DNA from: Actinernus sp. WN-2022
Taxonomy: Eukaryota; Cnidaria; Anthozoa; Actiniaria; Actinernidae
Direction of reading: 5' to 3'
Assembly (NCBI GenBank): GCA_030867875.1
Contig: JAOWCC010000569.1
Span: forward strand, 1,116,001-1,180,000
DNA: 64,000 nt
Numbering within the stretch: position 1 is the first letter of the stretch; each line of letters starts with the position of its first letter. Under the pieces are notes generated by a model. That model saw nothing but the letters and a program-made list of their open reading frames with translations, made no database searches and was not told where the DNA came from. Of this stretch, positions 34,595-45,412 are shown in pieces. A program made the translations under genes and the position numbers.

Positions 34595-36287
34595 GATGTT
34601 TGCTAATTTGAAATCATTAGGGATAACACCAGTTGAAAGAGAAGCATTGAAGACCAACTCCAAAGGTTTTGATCTCACAGTTTTTAACATTTTGTGTATG
34701 TCAATTGGAATACTGGATGGTTCCACAGCCTTGCCAGTTTTTAAGTCAGAAATTTCACTTTCAATCTCACTACTTGTAGTGGGGAAAATGTATAAACTAT
34801 TACACATTGCTTTGTTTAGATATTCCATTGGGCTTTTGTATGTACTAGGTATTTCACTTGCTAATTCTGTACCAACATTGGCAAAATAATTGTTGAATGC
34901 ATTTGCAACAAGTTTGGGGTCAGTGATTTCAATATTATTTTCAACAATCTAAATATACCTCTGACTAGTTTGTGGCTTAAAGTGTACTATTTGCTTAATG
35001 CCCATCCATATCCTTTTACCGTCCTTAATGTTATCACAAAAGTATTGATTGTAGTACTGCTTTTTGCTTATTTTTAGAAGATGATTTAATTTATTTCTAT
35101 AGAACTTAAATTTCATATGATAATAGGTAGATTTTGTCTTAAGAAATTTCTTATATAGACTGGTTTTAACTTGAATAGATATTCGTAAAGCACTGGTTAT
35201 CCAAGGTTTTGATTTAAGCTTTATCTCCCTCCTAGATAATTGTTTAATAGGTATATGTTTATCTATTATATTAGAAATGTTTGTATAAAATAAACTGAAC
35301 ATAGCAGATGCATTCCTTTCAGACATAAACACAGATTCCCAGTCAATCAATTGAATCTCATTGATCAAGGCTTGGTCAATTTTTTTTAGTAATCTCTTTT
35401 AAATAGTTTAAGATTATGAGGAAGTGTTGCAAATTTATTGAAAATTAAGAAATTAGGCAGGTGATCAGTGAGGTCATGTACTATATTGCCACTAATGGTG
35501 AAATGCTCAATTGAATTGAAAAAATATTGTCAATCAACGTTGCTGAATGGTCCGTAATTCTTGTTGGTTGGAGTATTTGGGGCTGAAAGAAATTTGAACC
35601 TAAAGTATTGAGAAAATTATCAGTTGCTGTGTGGGATTCAATCTTTAAAAGATCTATATTAAAATCACCCATAATTGTACAATACTTATTTTCTTTGTTG
35701 ATTCTCTCAACTGTCGAGTTCAGATATTCAATATGTTTTTCTAGATTACCATTAGGGTGCCTATAAATAATTCCACATAGCAAATTTGAGTGGCTCTCAT
35801 TATGCACCTCAATCCACAAAGCTTCAAAGTCATCAGTAGTGGTAGTAATTTCAGATCTAATGGCAAAATTCAAACTATTGTTTATGTAGAAAGCAACTCC
35901 CCCGGCATTGGAGAGGCTTAGCTGTGAGAGAAACTGATATCCAGGTAAATCAGTGTTGGATATAGGAGGCTGGCCACTCTTAAGTTTAGTTTCAGTGAGA
36001 CCAATTACTGAAAAAGCTGATAGGCTCCTAATATTACAATTTATCAAAGAGAAAGATTGGCCATTTGAAAAACATTCACTGATATCATAGTTATTATGAA
36101 AGTCATGAGTACTATAGAAACCAAAATTATTATCTGAAGGCATATTTAGTTCAGCATCTAGGTTAGTCAAGTGAGGGATATTACTAGGAGAAGCAATACT
36201 AAGGGATGGGAGTGATTGAGACAATTCACAGACCTTCTCACTAATATCTGTGGCAGAACTGCCATTAGGACATTTTAAGCAATGCAT
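34595..36287 (-). pseudogene. LINE ORF2 endonuclease, linker and first part of RT
   Basis: From 36287 (HCLKCPNGSSATDI) the frame is open for 268 codons: NCNIRSL, VIGLTETKLK, NAGGVAFYINN, GIIYRHPNGN, IMGDFNIDLL and TDHSATLIDNI are the EEP endonuclease motifs. The linker 35368-34949 has KSKPWITSALRIS. The RT start 34828-34590 includes KTGKAVEPSSIPIDI and FKLANIIPVY, where the nested LINE cuts in. The N-terminal sequence is close to that of 8248-8796, showing one family. Frameshifts break it. Confidence 0.85.
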
Positions 36288-36320
36288 TGTAAGTCATTAT
36301 TAGTTCTTGGCATAATGTAC

Positions 36321-37008
36321 TTATCTAGATTGCTGCATCTTTTCAAGATCATCTTTGTTCCGAATTAAGTAAGCAGGAGTATCCTTGTCTTTTCTCAAAA
36401 AGATACTTCCATTCAAGGTCGAAATGAACTTGAATTCTTTTTCCTTTTTCACCTGGAGGCACTCCTTAAAGAGTACTCGATTCCTCTCCGTCAGGCTCTC
36501 CCCGAGGTAGATCTTGTTTTTCACAGGATATCCAATGTCTTCAGTTGTTACATTTCTGAGTTCCCTCCTCGCACGATAAAAAATATATTTTACATCTCGC
36601 CTGGTGAATTTAACTATGATAGGCGGCGGTCCAGACTTTCCCTGATATGCTTGACTTTGAGACATACGATGACTAACTAATATGTCACTTTCTGTAATAT
36701 AAATTCCGATTAGGTTGCCGATGTTCTTGACAATATGGTTAGTTCGCTCTTCAGATGGAGTAGCAGCAGTTTGGGATCCCTCGGATTTCCAAACACTCCC
36801 TATGAGTGTATTGCTCCAAATCGTTGTTTGCCTTCACAACGGAGTCCAACGATTTCTCCATACTGTAGATAGTTGACTTCAATATCTTATTCTCATTCCA
36901 CAATGCCTTTCTCTCGTCTTCAGAGTTCTTCATCCTCTCTTGAATCTCGTCGTACTTCGCATTCACGAATTTTATATGATCCATCGCATCTTCGAATGAC
37001 TTTTTCAA
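36321..37008 (-). pseudogene. LINE ORF1, coiled coil and FP25-like RNA-binding domain
   Basis: Frame 37008-36751 is a coiled coil (heptads in MKKSFEDAMDHIKFV and onward) ending in LEQYTHRECLEIRGIP, the start of the RRM-like fold. After a frame change 36665-36321 has PPIIVKFTRRDVKYIFYRAR, then KIYLGESLTERNRVLFKECL and FKFISTLNGSIFLRKD, an FP25-like C-terminal domain comparable with 12785-13001. The upstream region near 37190 (AAGATGGCGGCTC on the minus strand) may be the 5' UTR. It would bind the LINE RNA. Confidence 0.7.
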
Positions 37009-37393
37009 CTCGGCGATAGTCGAATTGAGCAGCCGAAACGTCTCATCGAGAATCGCGGCTAATTAGTCGCTGTTAATGACTGACATACTGGTAGATACAA
37101 AACACACTGGAACTAGAACACTATAACTCCGCAAATAACACTTCTAAAGACAAAATTTTGTCAATTTCTTCGCGAGCGATGAAAGAGCCGCCATCTTGTC
37201 CTCCGACCGCTAATAAAACAGTTCCTCCAGAAGTGGCCGGTTCTTCCACAGTAGAAACATGCGCCCATGGAAGGTAAAGCAGAAAAAGGAACATTAGCAG
37301 CAAGTAATTTATTATTAGATCCGTTTCGGGGAAATTGAATTTATTGGCCTTTTTTTACTTCTCAACCTTTCTCTTTTCCCTTGACAACTGTAC

Positions 37394-37813
37394 TTACTTC
37401 AAAACTTTCCTAATTCTCTCATCATCAGCATCTTGCGCAATAGGCATCTGCTTGTATTCATTAACAAAGTCCCAACCGTGAAGGTCGGCTAAAGTTATGT
37501 GCTTCATTCTAGACAAACATAATTCTTTACCTTTTTGTAAAGACTCGCAAGCTTCCTCCAACTTTCCTCTCTTTATAGAATCTACTGAGTTCTCGAAATG
37601 ACCGGCGAGCTTGTTCTCGTGGTTGAACTGTTCTTCATTGCCTTTAGACTTAAAGGAATGAGAATTGGAGTGGTCCAAACGAATCTTCTTAACTGCGCTA
37701 TTGATGGTTTATTCGTTCTCTCTTTTCATCTCCTTGCGAAACGATTGCAACTCGTTGAACATAAACGATTTGAAGTCACTAAGAAATTGAGCTGAAGGAT
37801 TTGGCTCTCCCAT
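37394..37813 (-). pseudogene. Gag-like ORF of a YR/LTR-type retroelement
   Basis: The minus frame from ATG 37813 (GEPNPSAQFLSDF) is charged and helical, has one TAA near 37710, then runs to 37394 with FKSKGNEEQFNHENKLA, KGKELCLSRMKHITLAD and HGWDFVNEYKQ. I associate this layout with ORF1 of DIRS/Ngaro elements in invertebrates, which would fit the RT-YR at 28.8-31.8 kb on the same strand, now separated by an inserted LINE. Recognition is moderate. Confidence 0.5.
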
Positions 37814-37984
37814 TACACGATCAGAATAACGAATCCAAGTACAACGAATCCACGTAAAGGTTTGGCTGATTTGTGGCTGTCCAGCAGGCGAGAGAAATAA
37901 TTCTAAACTGATTGGTCTTTATATACCTCAAATATGAATATTAAACATATGTACAAGAAAATAAACTAATGAACCAACAATTAA

Positions 37985-38128
37985 AGTGCAACTAACCCCT
38001 TTTGCAATTTATATATATATGAATCTTTGAAAGGTTTTGAGTACTTCTGCGAAGAAATGTTTGGCTTACAGAGAATACTCTATGTTCTAGGCTTGTTTGA
38101 AATGGTGAAAATTTTACCTTTCCTGACC
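37985..38128 (+). repeat. Dispersed repeat, copy 2
   Basis: It is closely similar to 24390-24545. It shares AGAGAATACTCTATGTTCTA and GGCTTGTTTGAAATGGTGAA. It ends exactly where the 46-bp inverted repeat starts. Confidence 0.7.
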
Positions 38129-38379
38129 CATGACCGCGTAAGAAAAAGCCTGGGTCGATTCTTGATCTTACGTCATCCAACTCATTCGACTTTGCAATAA
38201 TTTGAATAAATATTTAGCATTTTGTCTAAAATAACTGTTTTCTTTACTAACAACTGAGAGACTGTGTATATTCTCTATATATCGATGTTGTTGTGATGGA
38301 AAGGCGCCATGGAGAATAATGCATTAATGAGGTGACGTAAGATCAAGAATTGACCCAGGCTTTTTCTTGCGCGGTCATG
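38129..38379. repeat. 46-bp inverted repeat with 159-bp spacer
   Basis: Arms 38129-38174 and 38334-38379 are reverse complements with two mismatches (around CGCGTAAG/CGCGCAAG and GGTCGATT/GGTCAATT). The right arm is fused directly to the first base of a 5'-truncated LINE. This may be a foldback junction formed during LINE insertion. Confidence 0.9.
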
Positions 38380-39480
38380 TTTTTTTTATTGTATATCAAT
38401 GACTTGAATAATGTTTCTAATGTATTAGAGCTTATTCTATTTGCTGATGACACAAATATATTTTTCTCTCACAAAGACCCTGTTTACATGATCAATACTC
38501 TGAATGCTGAAATAAACAAATTATCAGATTGGTTCAAGGCAAATAAACTCTCATTGAATTTAACAAAGACAAAATTCATGATATTTAAAGCCAGACAAAA
38601 TAGGCAATGTCATAATCTTCAGTTGGTTATAAACAACCAGATAATTGATCAAGTAAAAGAAACCATGTTTCTAGGGGTAATACTAGATGAACACTTATCT
38701 TGGAAACCATATATATCTCATATAGCCAACAAAATATCGAAATCTGTAGGAATCATTTTTAAATCTAGTTTTTACCTTTCCAAAACGTCTTTACGAACAC
38801 TGTATTATGCAATGATTTATCCTTACCTTCAATATTGTAATTTAGTCTGGGCTTCTACTTACCCATCCAATCTTCGTCGTATAGTACTACTTCAAAAACG
38901 TGTCATTAGAATCCTAATGAAGACTAAATTTGATGCTCACACTGATCCTATTTTCAAAGAACTAAACATAATTAAATTCCATGACATTCTTTTGTTACAG
39001 ATAGGTCAATTTATGTACTCCTACAAAAATGGTCTTTTGCCAATTAAATTTAACAACATGTTTTTAACAAATGATCAAGTCCATAATTACAACACTAGAA
39101 ATGCTCCAGCTTTTCGCACTCCCTTATGTAAAACCAACATAAGGCAGTTTTCTGTATACTTTCAAGGTCCAAAGTTATTTAATTCACTTGATACTGAACT
39201 TATTAACTCCGCCTCCCTTTCTCTTTTCAAAGTAAATTTTAAATCTCTATTGTAAATATTAAACATGATTAATTATTATTTAGAATACAGGTAACGCAAA
39301 AAATAACAAGGAAAAAACGCCAGTTCGTCATAGTTACTCGTTATGTTTATCCATTTGCTGTTATTTTAAGAGGAAGCCTAAATTCACATAAGCCCTTAAT
39401 GGTTTCTTTTTAGGCTTCCTCGCCATTAACCTTTATATATATTTACTTTGTAACTTCTATTAGTGGCGAATAAAATACAA
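38380..39480 (+). pseudogene. 5'-truncated LINE RT with intact FADD and 3' tail
   Basis: From about 38380 the frame is open to 39255: FFLLYINDLNNV, LILFADDTNIFF (intact catalytic box), WFKANKLSLNLTKTKF, FLGVILDEHLSWKPYI, YPYLQYCNLVWAS and the tail HNYNTRNAPAFRTPL and FQGPKLFNSLD. The first codons (TQAFSCAV) derive from the inverted repeat, not from the LINE. The 3' UTR continues to about 39477 and ends in a (AATAC)n repeat, TACAATACAATACAATACAC. Uninterrupted coding suggests a recent insertion, but it lacks the endonuclease and RT N-terminus. Confidence 0.85.
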
Positions 39481-39489
39481 TACAATACA

Positions 39490-39709
39490 ATACACTTCGT
39501 CTGCCACTCTTTGAGACAAGCTGGTCCAGCAGACCTGGTGGAAAATTGCTATATTGTGATGAGGCGACCAACTCTGCACTAGCCTGTGGCTCTGTGGACG
39601 GCGAAATACTCGCTCGCTTTCTTGACGGTGCTGTCTGGTCCCGCTGAGACGATGCATCTATGGCTTTAGCTGATGCTCGTCTTACTCTTTCTGACCGTTT
39701 TGGAGGCAT
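39490..39709 (-). pseudogene. N-terminus of a gag-like ORF, cut by the LINE
   Basis: From the Met at 39709 the minus frame reads PPKRSERVRRASAKAI, a Ser/Arg-rich stretch, then FPPGLLDQLVSK, a pattern seen at the start of gag-type ORFs of invertebrate retroelements. The reading leaves the family where the LINE tail (TACAA)n begins at about 39480. It is probably a target that the LINE at 38.4-39.5 kb inserted into. Confidence 0.4.
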
Positions 39710-39724
39710 GATTACTCTGGAAAA

Positions 39725-41285
39725 AAAAATCCGGCAGACACTCAAACTTGATCGAGAAACATGTACGAAACATATGTGAAACGTGGAGCCACGTTCATAC
39801 ACTTTTTTCATACCCAGTTCATATATGAAATCATGTATGAAATCAGGAAAAGTGTATGAAGCATATGTGAAGATTTACCAAAATCGGATTCATTCAAATG
39901 AAAATCATGAATGTACGTATACATATATATATACAGTATATATGCATATATAACTTTTAATTATTCATGTAATATACATGAAATGCATGCACATAATAAT
40001 GAAAAATACATTTTCTGATCATCAACTGCAATAAATGCACTTGAATTCCACCATAACTTGGGTCCGGTGTGAATAATAAGGCTGGAATTCAAGGTACATA
40101 TGCATGCATATTATTGTTAGTGCTAACATTAGTTTGCTATATATACACGGACAGTCAGAAAGTTTGGTTAAACATTGTGATACGCTGGATAGAAAATGAC
40201 ATATTAAATCAAACTTACCACAACTGGGAAACTCGCCCTTACATATATATATATCTGTATCTGTATCTGTATTTATATCTGTATCTATATATATATACTT
40301 TGTAAAAAAAAAATCTGCCCAAATTAAAATCAGATCTATGCACTTCCAGCCTCGCTTGTAATGGATCAGATTGTGGAATCGAAGCGTGACAAAATGAAAC
40401 AGCTAATTCATTTTAGTGCCATAATTAGCTGTATATTGATATCCATCAACTTACCTCACAAATGCATTGCAACAATGTATAACAGTAAATGCATATGGGG
40501 TGATATGGATATATATTTACATACAGTATATTAGAGTAATTAGGTCTTGAACAGACTGTCAGTAATTATGAACACTATATATATCGAAGCAGTGAATTAC
40601 AAGATTTGTATGGGAGTTCTTCCGATAACTCGGAATAATAACGTAAATTTAGTTACAGACCTTCTGTAATACAAGGTAAATAAAGGAAGAAGGCTTACTT
40701 GAAGTTGTTTTGTCGTCCTACTTGTTTTCAGGTCGCTAGAACAGTGTTTTATGGGAGTCTTGAGTCATAAGCGCTTCACCCGTCTAACTAGAGGGGAAGG
40801 CTGCGCACTCGATCCAACGACGGCCTTCGCTCGAGGACGAATTTTCCAGAAAATATCCATCCCATCGGCGTTTACTCCACCGCAGTAGAATCCGGGGACA
40901 TCAATTATCCCTCAGACGTGCCCAGACTTGATAACTCCTTTCCAAACCCGTTAAATTTGAATGATTTTTGAAGCAATTCGTATATCTTCCAACAACGGAC
41001 AGTCCATAATCACCACTTAATGGTCCTCTCTTGCCAACGCGTTTTGGTAACCAGGTGTGTGGATAACCAGGCCGTTACAAAATCCTTCTTTTCCCGGGAG
41101 GGCATGTTAAATTCGTTTCACACTTTCAAACCCTTCCCTCCCTCCCAACGAGACCACTTGGCGGCCTTTAACTTAACTTTATTATTATTTTTACACGGAA
41201 TTTCACTGATTTCCATAGAGGCCGTGTTAGAACACAATATAATTAATAGAAGTATAAACTAATTCTAAGTAAACTTTAATGTTTT
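39725..41285. other. No recognisable gene; microsatellite inside
   Basis: 39760-39880 has repeated words of the type CATATGTGAA and ATGTATGAA, perhaps a regulatory end of the neighbouring gag element. 40241-40303 is a (TATCTG)n/(TA)n microsatellite. 40720-41230 is less AT-rich and includes TTGTTTTCAG before GTCGCTAG, a possible splice acceptor, but no exon is supported. Confidence 0.4.
40241..40303. repeat. TATCTG/TA microsatellite
   Basis: Tandem ATCTGT units blend into (TA)n. The open frame across it is only low-complexity YLYLYL. Confidence 0.9.
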
Positions 41286-41289
41286 TTAC

Positions 41290-41475
41290 TATTAATCATT
41301 ATGGAGAGTGACCGTTCCAATTTGTTTTTTAAAAGAAACAAGATTCTCTGCCTGATGCAGTTTGGTAGGAAGCTTGTTCCATAATTTTGCCCCGTCATAG
41401 CCGAAGCTTTTTTCATGAATTCTGTTTTGGGGCGAGGGATATGTAATTTCGTGCTGGCTCCCAGGTGGAAATCTT
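41290..41475 (-). pseudogene. LINE C-terminal tail fragment
   Basis: In minus orientation the bases give RFPPGSQHEITYPSPQ, then NRIHEKSFGYDGAKLWNKLP and ENLVSFKKQIGTVTL, typical of the end of CR1/L2-type ORF2 (GAxLWNxLPxxL...SFKxxL). It is short (about 60 codons), 5'-truncated, and ends at the border with the AAGATCTT satellite. The match to the pattern is clear although no longer frame exists. Confidence 0.6.
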
Positions 41476-42075
41476 ATTAAGATCTTATAAGATCTTATAA
41501 GATCTTACAAGATCTTATAAGATTCTTATCAGATTCCCAATTAGACTAAGATCTTAATAAGATCTTATTAAGATTTCAGATCTTATTAAGATCTTATTAA
41601 GATTTCAGATCTTAATAAGATCTTAATATATTTTCTTACTTAAATCTTAATATTTGCTCATAAGGGTTATGTATTAAGATCTTATTAAGATCTTATAAGA
41701 TTTTATTAAGATCTTAATAAGATCATATAAGATTCTTATAAGAACATTAATAAGATTTTACTATAAATTATCAATAAGATCTTAATAGCATCTTGATATA
41801 TTTTCTTACTCAAATCTTAATAATTTTATTTGCTTATTAAAGCCGCTTATGTATTAAGATCTTATTAAGATCTTATTAAGATCTTATTAAGATCTTAATT
41901 ATTAAAGACCATATAAGATTCTTATAAGAACATTAATAAGATTTTACTATAAATCATCAATAAGATCTTAATAGCATATTGATAAGATCTTAATATGAAG
42001 TCTTACAAGATCTTTACATTTTGAAGTTCCTATTATTTGATCTTAAAACCTTTTCTTATGAGAATGTTAATAAGA
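41470..42075. repeat. Palindromic AAGATCTT satellite with higher-order duplication
   Basis: The stretch is made of overlapping palindromes TAAGATCTTA, ATAAGATCTTAT and variants, repeated dozens of times. A larger unit of about 185 bp (starting near TATATTTTCTTACT, including ATAAGATTCTTATAAGAACA) appears twice, at about 41625-41810 and 41805-41995. Palindromes at this density would form cruciforms. Confidence 0.9.
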
Positions 42076-43000
42076 TCTGAAATATAAATTCGTTATAATA
42101 ATCATTATTTAGATCTTAGAATTAATAAACGTTAGAAACTGATTACTAATGTATAATAATAATTATTATAGCTACCTTTTATTATTATACATACCAAATA
42201 ATATTACATCTAAATGAATTTTATAATTTAATTATTATACATTCATACATCATTCTAATTGTCTGCATATAACTTTTATCTTCTCAGCTAGTGTAAATTT
42301 GAAATACATGCAATATTTAACTAGTTTGCTGTACTTATATAGACATCAGAACATAATTATGAAGACAAAATGTGCATCTCCAAGTATCATTGTTAAGGTC
42401 CAATTGTATTTCAATATAAGTTATTAATAAAATAAAGTCGAACCTCCATAAAGCAACCACCCTTGGCGCTCCTTTAATATTTATTATTAATATTTAATAT
42501 TTATGCCTTATCTCCTCTATTACATTTCTCTGTTATCTTTAGAAATAAATTAATTATCATGTGTTGTCACGTGTGGTATTGACTAAGTGGTAACAATGAA
42601 ATACACCCCCCTCTGGGGGTTGTAACACAATGAAACACACACCCTCTAGGGGTCAGCAGTCCGGCCTCACTCGCGGGTAGCTGTCAGAAGCGATATACAA
42701 CTGACAAGTTTAAAAATCAGGTATTAATTTAATATTTATATAATATACACTTATAGCTATTTTAACTGTTTAATTTTTTTCATGATCAGACTTTTTCTCT
42801 CTTAATAGATAAGTGCCCAATAACATTATGTACATGTACATTTATCACTCACATGATGTCTGGATAACTTGTAGTCATCTCAGGCACTCTTACATTTATT
42901 TAGACTCAGTAACATCGGATAAACATATCAAGAATTTTTACTTTTGAAAAAAATTCAAGAGCCAATATACAGGTATCATAATTTCTTTCTGCGTTAAAAT
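42076..43000. other. No recognisable gene
   Basis: Very AT-rich. 42437-42470 (AGTCGAACCTCCATAAAGCA) and the CCCCCTCTGGGGG palindrome at 42606-42620 look like MITE ends, but no full element is visible. Confidence 0.4.
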
Positions 43001-43001
43001 G

Positions 43002-44342
43002 TTAATCATGTTCATATGGTGTATCTAGTCTGGTTAAAAAACCCTTCCCATCCTTCCCTGGAACATACAGACATCTATTTTCAATCACATTACAATTCAC
43101 TAGCAAAGAACTGTCCGAGTCTTCAACTTCTACAAAATGATATCCTATCAGTCTCTTGTGTACTATTTCTCTTAGGACTGGATCTTGTGGTGCTCCAAGT
43201 TCTTGACAAACGTCCATGCCTGTCAGGTTGTATTTCAGGATCAATGCATATGCCACGTTTGTGTAAAGAATGTAACATACTACTTTGCCATATGCCATCC
43301 TTTGATGCAAACGGTACTGAACAATATAACTGCAAGACTTACCCTTTCTAGGGTACATAGTACTATGGAATGTCACGTGATCTTTCGTCATTCTGAAAGA
43401 AACCAGGTATTATGTATCATGACCTGGTGCACCGCCCAATGCTGCATTAAGAACGTCATTATAAGGCCTTAACTTCTTAAAATGCATTGGCTCATGTAAC
43501 AACATCCCTCCATCAGTGTTTCGGGTGTTTTTTTTACCTTCATCTAGCAAATATTTTGCAAACCTGCTAGCATCAGGGTTATCCTTACAGTTACTAGAAA
43601 CGTGCTGCTTGTAGCCTTGGCTAATGCCCAGTCTCTCAACCATCTGTTTGGGAATTCCTCTTGTTCCAGTGATCTGGTTCTTCAGTTGAGCTATAAATGA
43701 CTCAAACACAAAGGCAGATGTGAAGGATAGAGAACCATTGTCCAAAACTTGTGATGGAAAGTGAAGCAGGGCATGGCTATTGTAAGTACAGTCTTGATTG
43801 CTGTAAAGACTTGGGAGTAGCCTTACAAAATTATCTAACAAAACTTCAGATGCTTGTACACATTCATGTGATATAGGAACAGAGTGCAGATTTCGCAGTG
43901 CAGTTGCAAGAAGAGCAAAGTGATAGAAGTGTTCCAATGAGAATGCATCTGAAAGTGCCGCATGTCTGAGACAGGGTAGTCCAGCAAACAGAACAAACAA
44001 ACGAAATTCAGATGCTTTCCAGTGTTTAAGAACAGCAAGGCTGCGTGGCTTTCTGGTAAAATCGTGGGGTACACTTACAGACAAGAAAAGTTCATCCAAC
44101 TCTTCTGTAAATGCTACCATGCTGTACTGTTCTGCAACAAAACAGGGATTCAGCCATTTATTAAATAACTGTCTCTTGAGAATTCCCTCACACACACAAT
44201 GCATCCAGTCAATTGGTAGATTATCAGGAATTAAAACTAGTTGTCCGAACGCATTTCCCCCCTTTATACCAAACACTGTAGTGCCTGTTGTCTCAGCTAT
44301 GTGTGCAAATCTCCTGCTTTCTTCTGATGTTCTCAGTGTCAT
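43002..44342 (-). pseudogene. Tnp2/CACTA (EnSpm)-like transposase, 5'-truncated
   Basis: Minus frame 44342-43410 has PIDWMHCVCEGILKRQLFNKWL, the Asp-x-Met-His block of plant/animal Tnp2-type transposases, then LLPSLYSNQDCTYNSHALLH and SFTSAFVFESFIAQLKNQI, the acidic/His block of the DUF4218-like region. After a break, 43391-43002 gives the C-terminal domain (VQYRLHQRMAYGKVVCYIL...). The N-terminal part with the first catalytic Asp is absent: at 44343 the sequence switches to the virus-like fragment. It would cut CACTA-type ends; no such ends are seen nearby. Confidence 0.65.
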
Positions 44343-44345
44343 GTT

Positions 44346-44983
44346 ATTGGATCAGCAAAGACGCAACTCGAAGGGGTCTAGGTCAAAATAGTCCTTCCAA
44401 ACGAAGACTGGAAGAACTGCGTTCCGGACTGAGGGGGGAGTCTAGTGAGACAGTAAGTCGTAAGTTGGCTAGTTCTGATGAGTCGGAGCCAGAGGAGAAG
44501 CGGTCAAAGAAAAAGAGACAAAAATAGAAAAAGAAGAAAAAGAAGACCGTGCGTAAAGAACCGGCAAAAGAAACTACGACGATAGCAGAGAGCGTTGAAG
44601 AGGATAGTCTCGACTATAGCCAATACCTGCCTTGCTCGCAGAAACCAAAAAAGAAACCAGCTCCTAAGCCAAAGGAAAGTTCTAGTAGCTCTAGTTCAAG
44701 TTCTGGTTCTGGTTCTGAGTCCAGTTCGAGCAGCGAAGAGGAGACTCCTTCTGAGAAAGCGAAAACCATGAAACTCCTCGAAGTTATTGCAGCAGAGGCC
44801 AGCACTAGTGCGACTCCTATCGTCACCAAGAAAGCTGTGACGAAAAAAGCCAAACAACCGAAGCTCGTTCCAAAACCAACGGAACCTGTCGCTGAAGAGA
44901 AAGTAGTTGAACAGAATACCGTTGGCGAAAGGGTTGAAAGTAATCATAACGCAAAATCGGGACAAACCACGAGGCGTCGTTAA
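44346..44983 (+). pseudogene. C-terminal part of a lysine/serine-rich protein (virus-like)
   Basis: The frame (with one TAG at 44525-44527) begins with the 207-bp segment shared with 46007-46213 and goes on with a Lys/Pro-rich stretch, a poly-Ser run, an acidic run (SSSEEETPSEKAK) and a basic tail. This is probably the real C-terminus of the gene whose N-terminus is at 45413. Basic tails of this kind suit DNA condensation in a particle, but that is inference. The frame overlaps the helicase fragment from 44907, and a junction at about 44905-44915 probably makes the last 70 bases foreign. Confidence 0.55.
44351..44557 (+). repeat. 207-bp duplicated segment, copy 1
   Basis: It is identical to 46007-46213 except for about four substitutions. 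One of them (TCG to TAG at 44525) creates a stop in this copy. It encodes the Arg/Lys/Ser-rich segment of the protein at 45413-46258. Confidence 0.95.
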
Positions 44984-45304
44984 CGGACAAATAGCGCGAG
45001 TGCGCATGGTAGAAAACCAAACTGTGATCCTGGAATTACCTAACGAGAAGTTAGTGGGCGTTCACCTAGTAACGTGCCAAACGAACGACGGTGAGAAAAC
45101 CGTATTTCCCTTCACACCCTGCTATGCAGTGACGATTTGTAAAGCGCAAGGGCAGACTCTAACGAAATCGATACTATGGTTTGATATCGCAAATGTGCCT
45201 TGTGGAACGGCCTATGTGGGGCTTTCTCGAGTCAAGAAATTGACAGATTTGACACTGATGACGAGAATGAAAACGGAGCATTTCCAAATAGTCTATGCCG
45301 AGTG
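44907..45304 (+). pseudogene. Pif1-family helicase C-terminal domain
   Basis: From about 44910 (a stop TAG sits at 44904-44906 in this frame) the protein reads LAKGLKVIITQNRDKPRGVVNGQ, the OB-like region of Pif1 helicases, then CYAVTICKAQGQTL (motif V) and GTAYVGLSRVKKL (motif VI with the Arg finger). About 130 residues remain of a helicase of several hundred; motifs I-IV are missing. Pif1-like helicases occur in Helitrons and in several DNA virus groups. The composition and the downstream gene 109 bp away favour the virus. A clean stop at 45302-45304 shows the true C-terminus. Confidence 0.7.
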
Positions 45305-45412
45305 ATAGATATGACAAGCAATGAAGCCAACCCTGAATCAATACATGAATTTGCAGGTTATTAAACAATAACTGTTATGTTAACAGATCGTGATTGAGTA
45401 ACGTTTGAAAGA

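Larger units (their letters stand above)
31995..37100 (-). mobile_element. Nearly full-length LINE (minus) with a nested LINE insertion
   Basis: In minus orientation the order is ORF1 (37008-36321), ORF2 endonuclease (36287-35481), linker (35368-34949), first RT part (34828-34590), a foreign plus-strand LINE tail (33568-34590), second RT part (33550-32858), C-terminal tail (32682-32329), and a 3' end with AAGGTTTGTTGTTGTTATTA at about 32000. The protein family matches the element at 8.2-9.8 kb. Confidence 0.85.

Noticed and set aside
40069..40305. Open frame ending in YLYLYLYIYTL
   Set aside because: It is translation of a TATCTG/TA microsatellite, not a gene.
40720..40760. Splice acceptor TTGTTTTCAG and possible host exon
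   Set aside because: No open frame with a recognisable protein follows, so the match is too weak to call.
44614..44853. Minus-strand frame antisense to the poly-Ser region
   Set aside because: It is an antisense shadow of Ser/Glu/Lys codons, with a Leu/Glu-rich artefact composition.
44907..45304. Helitron
   Set aside because: Pif1-like motifs alone are not enough: no Rep domain, no CTRR hairpin 3' end, and the downstream gene is not a Helitron gene.
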